Of a stretch of 64,000 bases of DNA, positions 1 to 8,800 are shown in pieces (within the stretch, counting starts at the first letter, position 1; each line of letters opens with the position of its first letter). The translations under genes were made by a program, and so were the position numbers. Source of the stretch: CAZBUK01 sp964495085. GTDB taxonomy: Bacteria; Bacteroidota; Ignavibacteria; T3Sed10-11. The notes below the pieces were generated by a model, which ran no database searches, was not told where the DNA came from, and was given only the letters and a program-made list of their open reading frames with translations. The stretch spans positions 11,895 through 75,894 of the forward strand of contig CAZBUK010000003.1 of the NCBI GenBank assembly GCA_964495085.1. Reading direction: 5' to 3'.

Positions 1-451
1 AATGTCCGACGACGACTTTACGGGTTTTTCCCATGCGCGTACAGATAAATCCGAATTCCCGATCGCCATGAGCCGATTGATTAAGGTTCATAAAATCCAT
101 GTCGATCGAGTGCCATGGTAAGTCGCGGTTGTACTGCGTATGCAGGTGCAGAAACGGTTTCGAAAGCGTCTGCAATCCGGAGATCCACATCTTCGCGGGG
201 GAGAAGGTATGCATCCAGAGGATCAATCCTGCACAGGTCTCCGAATTATTGGCTTCGCGACAAACGGAATCAATCGATTCGGGCGAAGTAAGCACCGGTT
301 TGCCGATCAACCGCAAGGGAAGCTCGCCCTGTCCGGTTAAACCGCCGACGATTTCGTTCGCATCCTCGCCGACCGTCCGCAGCAACGAATCTCCGTACAG
401 GTGCTGGCTTCCCGTGAGGAACCAAACTTCATATTTTTTCAGATCTTCCAT
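1..451 (-). CDS. araA: L-arabinose isomerase, N-terminal part (cut by window edge)
   Basis: Cytoplasmic enzyme that converts L-arabinose to L-ribulose, the first step of arabinose catabolism. Reading the minus strand from the ATG at 451 gives 150 open codons to the window edge. The protein starts MEDLKKYEVWFLTGSQHLYG and contains WMHTFSPAKMWI, LHLHTQYNRDLPW and DMDFMNLNQSAHGDREFGFI. These are the hallmark blocks of the AraA N-terminal domain in the right order and spacing. The C-terminal two thirds, including most metal ligands, lie outside the window, so the truncation is an artefact of the window and not decay. It lies 69 bp downstream of the symporter on the same strand and is probably cotranscribed with it. 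araB and araD are about 20 kb away, so the pathway is split between two units. Confidence 0.95.
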   Translation of the reverse strand, partial: MEDLKKYEVWFLTGSQHLYGDSLLRTVGEDANEIVGGLTGQGELPLRLIGKPVLTSPESIDSVCREANNSETCAGLILWMHTFSPAKMWISGLQTLSKPFLHLHTQYNRDLPWHSIDMDFMNLNQSAHGDREFGFICTRMGKTRKVVVGH

Positions 452-520
452 GATCGAATCCTGTATACTCTATACATGCACCGCTGCGGTCAAATTCACC
501 GATCGCAGGGTGGCCTGCTA

Positions 521-2275
521 TCAGCCGGAGAAGTAGAAGTAAATCGCGATTATTATAAGAATGAGGACCACCGACGCAATCAGATCGCCGCGGCTCCAGC
601 TATGCCGGGAATCTCTCCGGTGTTCTTCCGTGACCGTGCCGTATGTGAGTCCGCTTAATTTCTCATACGAAGGCGGCTGCGTAAAATAGCTGACCGCAAC
701 CATGACGCCACAACAGACGAGAAAGATGAGCAGGCTGTAATACTGGAAGAAGATGTTATTCATGACCCAGAAGAAAGATCCCTCGGCATAGGCAAATCCT
801 TCCGTCAGCTGGACCGGTGTATCGATCGCGAGACGGATGATGCCCATTAAAAAGCCGACGATCAAGGCGGCCATACATCCCTGAGCGTTCAAACGTTTCC
901 AGAAAACGCCGAGGAAAAAGACGACGAATATGGGAGGTGCAAGATATGCCTGGACTCCCTGCAGATAGTCGTACAACCCACGTCCCCCCTGTATGACCGG
1001 AATCCAGAACAATCCTATGACCACCATGACGCCCGTTGCAACCCTCCCGATCCATACGAGTCGCTTCTGTGTGACGTTCGGCCTGAGGCGCGCATAAAAA
1101 TCCATCGTAAACAGAGCCGAGGACGCGTTAAACACGCCCGCCAATGAGCTCATCAAAGCAGCGAGCAGTCCGGCTACCACGATGCCGCGGACGCCGACCG
1201 GAAGGACATGTGCGACGAGCAGCGGAAAGGCAGCTTGAGCCCTATCGCGGATCAATTCGCCGTCGGGTCCGATCAACTCTTTGGTGATTGCGGGAATGGT
1301 GCCTTGTTCGGCGAGTGCAAAACAGATGATGCCGGGAAGGATGAAGATAAAAACCGGCAGCAGTTTGAAAAATCCGGCTGCGATCGAGCCCCGCCGGGCC
1401 TGTGTTTCGTTTTGAGCGCTTAGCGCTCGCTGTACGATGTATTGGTCGGTAGTCCAGTACCATAGACCGATAATCGGTGCGCAGAAGAGCATGCCCAGCC
1501 ACGGATAGTTCGAGTTGAAGTACCACGCCATTCTGCCGCTCTCATGTACCGGAGCCCAGGTGCTTTCATAGCCCTCCGGAACGAGCGGCTTCCAGAGATT
1601 GAACATTTCAGAATCGACCACCTCGCGCAGGACATCCCATCCCCCCAGTACTTTCAGACCGAAATAAGTAACGAGTATAGAACCGATGATGAGCACGAGC
1701 GTCTGGAGTGCTTCCGTATATGCGACGGCCCGCATACCTCCGAGTATCGTATAGATACCTGTGAAGACGATCACGAGGACCGAACCGATCCAGAAGCTGT
1801 CCAAACCAAATACGTTGATATCCGGAAGCAGCACGCTGAAGACGATGCCGCCTGCGAATATACCGACTGCAATTTTGGTTAATACGTATGCGACCAGCGA
1901 TATCAGCGAAAGCAGCGTACGGGCGCTGGGGGAAAAACGCCGTTCAAGAAACTCGGGCATGGTAATGACTTTCGATCGCATATAGAACGGTACCATAACC
2001 CACCCCAGAACCAGCAGACACCATGCATGGAGTTCATAGTGAGCCATAGCGACGCCGTCGGTTGCCCCGGAACCCGCAAGGCCGACCAGGTGTTCGGAGC
2101 CGATGTTGGAGGAGAAGATGGATGCACCGACGATGAACCATGCCAGATGGCGTCCGGCAAGAAAATAATCGGTGGACGTATCCTGGCGCTGTTTGATGAC
2201 CCACCAGGCGAGCGCGAGTATAATACTGAAATAGCCTGCTATCACGACCCAATCAAGTGCGGCTAAAGTAGACAT
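521..2275 (-). CDS. Sodium/solute symporter (SSS family), probable arabinose importer
   Basis: Inner-membrane Na+-coupled sugar transporter of about 584 residues with roughly 14 hydrophobic segments. The start is placed at the ATG giving MSTLAALDWVVIAGYFSII, because the upstream 31 in-frame residues are polar and arginine-rich, unlike this family. SGLT-like features include the segment DTSTDYFLAGRHLAWFIVGASIFSSNIGSEHLVGLAGSGA, the middle block WYWTTDQYIVQRALSAQNE, and QGVQAYLAPPIFVVFFLGVFWKR. The family moves sugars, myo-inositol, sialic acid or amino acids. Arabinose is inferred from araA directly downstream and from the related arabinose operon 15 kb away. Galactose or xylose cannot be excluded. 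Its promoter should lie in the long gap upstream, where an AAGTGTTA half-site at 2518-2525 matches the galM promoter palindrome. Confidence 0.88.
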   Translation of the reverse strand: MSTLAALDWVVIAGYFSIILALAWWVIKQRQDTSTDYFLAGRHLAWFIVGASIFSSNIGSEHLVGLAGSGATDGVAMAHYELHAWCLLVLGWVMVPFYMRSKVITMPEFLERRFSPSARTLLSLISLVAYVLTKIAVGIFAGGIVFSVLLPDINVFGLDSFWIGSVLVIVFTGIYTILGGMRAVAYTEALQTLVLIIGSILVTYFGLKVLGGWDVLREVVDSEMFNLWKPLVPEGYESTWAPVHESGRMAWYFNSNYPWLGMLFCAPIIGLWYWTTDQYIVQRALSAQNETQARRGSIAAGFFKLLPVFIFILPGIICFALAEQGTIPAITKELIGPDGELIRDRAQAAFPLLVAHVLPVGVRGIVVAGLLAALMSSLAGVFNASSALFTMDFYARLRPNVTQKRLVWIGRVATGVMVVIGLFWIPVIQGGRGLYDYLQGVQAYLAPPIFVVFFLGVFWKRLNAQGCMAALIVGFLMGIIRLAIDTPVQLTEGFAYAEGSFFWVMNNIFFQYYSLLIFLVCCGVMVAVSYFTQPPSYEKLSGLTYGTVTEEHRRDSRHSWSRGDLIASVVLILIIIAIYFYFSG

Positions 2276-3264
2276 ATCGTACTCCACATATCGATGTGAG
2301 TGGTTAGGAAGTAATGAGAAGAGGTACGGATGCGAAATGAACGTCCGACGGCGGCTGTTCGCGGACAACGGTTCTGAGACATGTTATCCGTATGCATCAT
2401 TTCACAAAGTTCACTGATGCGCATGAAACCGAAATCTCCCGAGCGAACGATTACCGGCGTGTCTTCCACCGCACGGATCGGATGTTGCAATCGAATTCTT
2501 CAGGTGACCGGTCGTACAAGTGTTAACGATACCACAAGTCTCGTCAATAATCGGTAATTTTAATAAACAATGCAATAGAGGAAATCATAATATTCATTAA
2601 CCGTATAGACCTGCTCACATCTTGACGCGGCTGTCAACTGCTCGGCAAACAATTACACGATGCCAGGGTAGATACATACAGCTCGCTCCGGTCGTCTCGG
2701 AAGTGGCCATCCGGCCTGCATGGAACCGCAACCAAGGTAAGGTACCGATCAATTTTTCCCATCAGCATTTTAGACTATTCCGTTTGCAGTAAAATATAAA
2801 CCGCGTCATCGATGATCCTCGGAGTGACAGGGACAGATCGAATACTCGGTTCACGGGTTGTATCCGCCTGATAAGGGGATTTTAAACCGATGAGCTGTTT
2901 ACCACAGGAGGATTGAGCAAAGAGGGACTGATTGGAGGTAACGGATTCAGAGATCCGATTTAACGTTAAAATGGAAGAGAAACCGCTGGTTTTTTATATT
3001 ATTAAAAATAAGAATAATTACTAACCCGGGGAAAGCAGTCAGGGAAAATGCCCCCCAAAACACTCTTTTTAAAAGGTTTTTTCCGAAAGAAGTGGTATGG
3101 AAATTGCCACTCTATATCGAGTCGGTTATTGTCGAATGAATCAACAGGTGGACGCTATATGCGCTGGATCAATACCGCTCTTCATACCGTTTCTGAACGT
3201 TTTTCCACATCCTTATGCCTTGCCGACTACCCGTTCGGCCGAAATCTGTCACCAGAGACAATCC
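2276..3264. other. Long intergenic region between divergent genes
   Basis: About 990 bp separate the symporter (minus) from the hybrid kinase (plus). No convincing gene is visible; the open frames here run in from the neighbours. Two sites stand out. AAGTGTTA at 2518-2525 equals the left arm of the galM operator candidate and could serve the symporter. TTTAACGTTAAA at 2959-2970 is a perfect 12-bp palindrome with a CG centre, as in many LacI-type operators. The stretch at 2990-3025 is very AT rich and could hold the kinase promoter, but I cannot assign clean elements. Confidence 0.5.
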
Positions 3265-5202
3265 ATGAAAAAGAAATCATCGCATCGACCATACACGATT
3301 CCGGAAATACACTCCCTCTACGAACAGATTTTCCGGAATGCCCATGACCCCACGCTTCTCACCGATCCCGCCGGCAGGATCGTCGACGTAAACGATCGTT
3401 TGTTGCCTGTATTCGGATACCCCCGAAACGAATTGCTCGACCTGAGTATCAGAGATCTGACATCACCGGAAGGTGCGAAAGATCTCTCCGATCATCTCGA
3501 CAGATCGCTGCAGGCAGACAATGTTATTTCCGAAGTGGTTTTTAAAAGGCGGGATGGCGGTCATTTCCAGGCGGAGGTGAGTTCCCGGTGGATTACGGTT
3601 AAAGCTGTACGTTTTTTCCAGAGCATCATTCGGGAGTTAACCGGCCGGAGATCGGCAGAACACGCACTGCGGGAATCCGAAGAACGTCTCTCACTCCAGT
3701 CCGCCGCTCTCGAAGCCGCCGCAAATACGATCATTATTACCGATGCGACCGGTAAGATCGAATGGGTGAACCGCGCATTCACTGGACTTACGGGGTACAG
3801 TCCCGATGAGGCCATCGGTAAGAATCCCGGCATGCTGAAATCGGGATTGCACGATGAGGGGTTCTATGCCGGTCTCTGGAAAACCATTCTGGACGGGAAG
3901 GTCTGGCATGGAGAAATTCATAACAAGCGGAAAGACGGAAGTATTTATGTCGAGGAAATGACAATTACGCCGGTTACCGACGATCATGGTATCATCAAGA
4001 ATTTTATTGCGATCAAGCAGGATATCACCGAGCAGAAGGCTCTTCAGGATCAACTGCTCAAAATACAGAAACTGGAGAGCATCGGGACGCTTGCAAGCGG
4101 TATCGCCCACGATTTTAACAATATACTCGGAATCATCATCGGGTATTCCTCCATCCTCGAACGGTCAAAAAACGATCCGCAAAGATTCAGTCAGCATCTC
4201 GACGCGATCGTGAAAGCGGTTAATCGGGGGGCCAATCTGGTTCATCAGATATTAACGTTCGCGCGGAAGACCGAGACGCAGACCAAACCGGTGGATGTGA
4301 ATCTCCTGGTGGCCGAGATGAGCCGTATGATGCAGGAGACCTTCCCGAAAACCATAGAGCTGCATCTTGATCTCGACCCCTCGCTGCCGATGCTGATGAT
4401 CGATCAGAATCAGCTCCATCAGGCGCTTCTCAACCTCTGCGTCAATTCGCGCGATGCACTCATGGAACAACCGGAAAGACGCGGAACCATCACAATATTG
4501 ACGGGCGTAATTGGAGGCGCAGAACTCAAACTGCGGTATCATGAAACCATGGATACGGATTACGCAGTGATCTCCGTGAAGGATAGCGGAACCGGCATCG
4601 ACGAGTCGATTAAAGAACGGCTCTTCGATCCGTTCTTCACAACCAAGGAGCCGGGGAAAGGGACGGGCCTCGGACTTGCGGTCGTTTACGGCATCGTTAA
4701 TACATTTAACGGTATCATAGACGTTGAAAATCCGCCCGGGGGCGGATCCATCTTCACGCTCTATTTCCCGATATCGGTACAAGTTCAGGAAACCGACACC
4801 GATAAACCCGCCCCGGTCGGGCTTATTCCCGGGGGCGATGAAACGATCCTCATCGTTGAAGACGAACCGCTCATGTCGAATATACTGCAGACGCTGCTTG
4901 AGGAGAAAGGTTACGGGACTATTACCGCGGCTGACGGCGATGAGGGGCTGAAAATATTTGCGGCGAATCGCGGCCGGATAGATCTCGTCATTACGGATAT
5001 GGGACTTCCGAAGATGAGCGGATTCGAGATGTATAAAAAAATCAGAACCCTCGAACCTTCGGCGAAAGTCATACTTGCAAGCGGTTTTCTCGAGCCCCAA
5101 ATGTATTCCCTCATGAAAAAGGAGGGGATCATGCACATTATCGGGAAGCCGTATAATCCCGAGAACATCCTCCGTTTGGTCCACGATGTTCTTCACAGAT
5201 AA
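3265..5202 (+). CDS. Soluble hybrid sensor histidine kinase (PAS-PAS-HisKA-HATPase-REC)
   Basis: Signal-transduction kinase of 645 residues if started at MKKKSSHRPYTI. The open frame extends upstream to 3097, but that part looks non-coding. PAS 1 spans about residues 15-120 (DPTLLTDPAGRIVDVNDRLL) and PAS 2 about 130-255 (NTIIITDATGKIEWVNRAFTG). The HisKA box is TLASGIAHDFNNILG with the phospho-acceptor His at residue 282. The ATPase part has NLCVNSRDAL, DSGTGI, LFDPFFTTKEPGKGTGLGLA (N, G1, F and G2 boxes). A C-terminal receiver begins ETILIVEDEPLM and has its phospho-acceptor Asp in VITDMGLP, residue 578. No transmembrane segment is seen, so it probably senses a cytoplasmic ligand or redox state. 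No DNA-binding output domain is present and no response regulator is adjacent, so the target is unknown. It is not an HTCS-type regulator. Confidence 0.9.
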   Translation: MKKKSSHRPYTIPEIHSLYEQIFRNAHDPTLLTDPAGRIVDVNDRLLPVFGYPRNELLDLSIRDLTSPEGAKDLSDHLDRSLQADNVISEVVFKRRDGGHFQAEVSSRWITVKAVRFFQSIIRELTGRRSAEHALRESEERLSLQSAALEAAANTIIITDATGKIEWVNRAFTGLTGYSPDEAIGKNPGMLKSGLHDEGFYAGLWKTILDGKVWHGEIHNKRKDGSIYVEEMTITPVTDDHGIIKNFIAIKQDITEQKALQDQLLKIQKLESIGTLASGIAHDFNNILGIIIGYSSILERSKNDPQRFSQHLDAIVKAVNRGANLVHQILTFARKTETQTKPVDVNLLVAEMSRMMQETFPKTIELHLDLDPSLPMLMIDQNQLHQALLNLCVNSRDALMEQPERRGTITILTGVIGGAELKLRYHETMDTDYAVISVKDSGTGIDESIKERLFDPFFTTKEPGKGTGLGLAVVYGIVNTFNGIIDVENPPGGGSIFTLYFPISVQVQETDTDKPAPVGLIPGGDETILIVEDEPLMSNILQTLLEEKGYGTITAADGDEGLKIFAANRGRIDLVITDMGLPKMSGFEMYKKIRTLEPSAKVILASGFLEPQMYSLMKKEGIMHIIGKPYNPENILRLVHDVLHR

Positions 5203-5888
5203 GCGTGACCTCGATCCGGATCCGATCGATTTCACTTGTCGGCGGCGCCGCTTCAACCGACCGTGCTGCCGGCGGTATGCTCGCTCCGGATCGGGTGATG
5301 TCGCAGGACCGATCCCATCCGGCACTCACCTGAAAAAACCGCATTGCACAGAATGGAAAAATCCCGCCTGCCCTTGACAAATATTAAAATTGTTTTTATC
5401 ATTCCCAACGTTCGTAAATGATGGCGTCTCATTTATCTAATCGTAGAAAATCACGATAACGTATCTTCGAGACCCCATAGATAAACCTTGAATTCCTCCG
5501 TATCCGTACAGCATACTCCTATGAAGACTCGACGGGCAGGCTACTTCCACTCCCTCAACATGGATGCTTAACCGGTCCGAATTTTACTAAATGTTAATCC
5601 CGGAATGCACTAACGAACGATGATTTAGAGAGAAAGGGAAAATCGGGAAACCGTAGAAACACGTCTTCCCGATATACTCTTCTTTACCTCCGAAGACCTC
5701 TCTTCGTCATTCGCATACGACGATAGCGAGTCGGTGCTCTTAATTCCTCCATACTAAAATATTTTTCGATTAGAAACCGTTTCGATCGGTATCGAAAGAT
5801 TTCCGGATCGTTCGTCCATGTGTTTCCTTTGAGCATACTCCCTTCTGAAAAACAGAAGATCGTCACCAACATCTAATGCGGATACCAT
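5203..5888. other. Intergenic region with a sigma70-like promoter
   Basis: A 686-bp gap between the kinase and the first giant gene. I see no gene in it. The only clear signal is the promoter at 5374-5402. The remaining 480 bases up to the giant gene would be a long 5' leader; I see no recognised riboswitch or strong hairpin there. Confidence 0.5.
5374..5402 (+). promoter_or_regulatory. Sigma70-type promoter candidate for the giant-protein unit
   Basis: TTGACA at 5374-5379, a 17-bp AT-rich spacer, then TATCAT at 5397-5402. The match to the -35/-10 consensus is 6/6 and 5/6 with ideal spacing. The same geometry (start-to-start 23 bp) is used by the three TonB/lacI promoters in this window. It points toward the 1751-residue gene at 5889, leaving a leader of about 480 bases. 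Confidence 0.55.
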
Positions 5889-8800
5889 ATGAAAGCCAAT
5901 CTGCGGAGCGACCTGCTCCAACGACTTGCGGGACATCTCGTCGCCTCGTCTCCCCGTGAAGAGAACGAAATCCGGAACCTGTACCGTTCGTTGACACGGA
6001 CTGCACTGACCGAAGATCTCGGTGTAACGGAGGGAAGCCGGTTTGCGATCGAGCACTCCGATCTCTTTGCCGGCGATCTGATTCCGCCGCAGCGACGGAA
6101 TATGCTGGATTCCATCGCCGGCCGGACTCCCCCCGGGGGAACCGAACCGGAGCTTCGTTTAAATCTGAGAGAAGTGCCGGTGCGCAGTACGCAACTCCAT
6201 GCATCGCTCCCGCTTTGGGCCGGCGGCGCCGCGGTCGATCATACAGTCGGTCCGTTGACGAACAGGGACGGACGGCTCATCTGGTTCGATTTCATAAAGA
6301 TCGAAAAACTCGTCGCACTCTATATACAGGGTAATCCTTTTCCCGCACTGCTGTTTAAAATCAAGACCGGTATACAACAGTACATCGCACCGAATCTTCC
6401 GCTCGCCGCGGAAATCCAGCCCGCATACAAACTCGAGCCCGGAAGTATCTGGATACATTCGAAATTGCTCGCATCGAACGCTCCCAACGGATATTATACA
6501 GGTGTCACTATCAGGAGCGGAACCGTCTCACTCAGTGTACCGCCGCAGGTTGTGGGGGGAAAACTGACAATCAACCCCGGTAACAAGGTAGCGGTGAAGC
6601 TGCAGCTTCAGCAGCAGAATGCCCCCGCAGCGGATCCGAAAAGTCCCTACGGCAAAGACGCACGCGAAGCACAACTCGCACTCCCTCAAACGCTCGATTT
6701 CAACTTTACCGGGAATATATCGTCGACAATTCATTCTGGACCGGCACGCTGGAGAGTCTACGGGCACAGGGCGTCCTTTGAGCGGATCGCTCAACAACCT
6801 GGAACATACGACGGGTTGCTGCACCGGGTATTGATTCCGTACCGTGTATCCACGCAGAATTTCAGCGTTGCGGAGAATCTTTCGCAAAACCATACGCTGG
6901 CAGGTGAGACGGCGATCTCAGGAAGCTACTGGGCCCTCCCGTCCGCTCCGATCGATATAGCGAATCCGTCCCCCGCAGAAGGTATCGGCGGAATGCTCAT
7001 CATCGGCGGTACGGGACTGACCGTGCGATGGAGCGGGCTGAATGAAGGCAGTTTAAACCTTACACAACCGTATATACTTGCGGCTCCGGGCCGGCTCGCG
7101 GTTTCCGATCTCCAGGCCGGAAACGTTCTCGCTCACCAGAAATTCGGTATGTGGAAGGATTCACTGAATCCGTTTACCGCCGATGCGAATGTTCATTACC
7201 TCAAGTCAGCTCCTTTTTATTATAATTCGCTCGCCGAAGGCATCGAACTTATTATGACGCATGTGAATGCGGACGTGCGGACGGATCGCCCCGTGACCGT
7301 TACGAACGATCCTCCGGAAATTCGCTCCAAAGATTCGCTCCTTATCATAGCCGTCACGGATAATTTCCGGCTCCTGTACCTGTTCGACGATAATATACTG
7401 CTCGATTCCGCCGGTCCGGCAAACCAGCCGCCGTCGTTCCCGGAACCGATCTCATTCGCACTCCACAACGCGCTCTTCAAGACGACTCCGGTAAACGCTT
7501 GTCTGCTCTTCGGATTTCTTTCGGAAGATTTCTCGAAAATCGAACGCGGGTCGCTCTATCTGACCTTCGGAGTCTTCGCCTATCTGCCGACACTTCCCGA
7601 TCCCTACGCCGCGAACGTTAACAATTTAAAGTACCAGTTCAGGCAAACGGGGGATTCGCGCACCGGGGGATCGGTATTCGGGACCCATTCAATCTGGATG
7701 TGGCTGGTTTGCAGAGTTCAGTGGATTCCCGGATCTGAAGAAGAGGATTCGGTTGACGTATCTTTTCATTTCGCGCCGCTTCAGAACCAGCTCCAGATTC
7801 TTCCTTCAGAGGACGTGCAACCTGTCGACTTCTCCTCCCTCATCTCGAGTGTCGACGACGAGCCGCAAGGCTACCTTGAGAAGGAGGGATCCTCACTACC
7901 GCCGCCACTTCCCGATTATGAAGGTATCTGGAACGAAGTCACCGGAAGGCTGCGGGACGACCATTTCGCTCTGCTCGATGTAAGTACGAACGCCGACCTG
8001 CTCGGAATCAGTTTCGGCCTGTTTCATCATACGCGCATGGCGATGGTAACAACGCATGCCCCCGTCGGTTCAGCGGGGTTCCCGCTTCGCGTAGAGGGTA
8101 TGGATGTCGTTAGCCGGGGTATGAATGTCAAGGCGTTTATGGTGCCGCAGATATCCTGGGAGCCGGCCGTGAATCTCACTCCTCCCGACTTGCCGAACAG
8201 CGGCGACCCGCCGATAGGTTTCAACTATTATCCGAACGACGGCGGTCCCGCCCGCATGCTCAACAACAGTCCGGACCAGGTTGCGCTCGCGCCGATTCCG
8301 CTTACCGACTTTCTCGTGGAGAAATCCGCGGATCAGAATAACTTCGCTGCACTCTCATTATTCACGCTTCCCTTCGGAATGCGCGCTCTGGCCCTTCTCC
8401 AGAAGGAATATGTCTATAAAGGTCAATCGAGACCGGGAACGAATCTTTCGTTCAACTGGAAAAATTTCCCGTCGAATCTGAAAGGTGCGCGGCAACTGGA
8501 GTTGGACGGCGGAGAGGCGCTTCGCGAAGGCGAGAGCGACATGTTCATGGGAAGCACCGTACAGATCAACAACATTCTCAATACGACGGGCGCCATGACC
8601 GGCGCAAGTACACTCGGGGCAAGCGTGACGAAGATCTATAATAATGAATGGCTCATGTCTCCGTTCCAGCTCATCCGTCATCGGGGCGTGCCGCTCGAAC
8701 GCATCGATCTGAGCGGATACGGTGCGAGCACTTTCAGCAATTGGCTGAATCCGCACGCTGCGATTGCCGAGACGAGCCAGGCAAAGTTCGACGTATTCGT

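Noticed and set aside
99..536. Plus-strand open frame at the window start
   Set aside because: It is antisense to araA, whose minus-strand translation matches the arabinose isomerase N terminus throughout.
4252..5325. Long minus-strand open frame (357 codons) opposite the hybrid kinase
   Set aside because: It lies antisense to well-conserved kinase and receiver domains; its translation has no domain or sensible composition.
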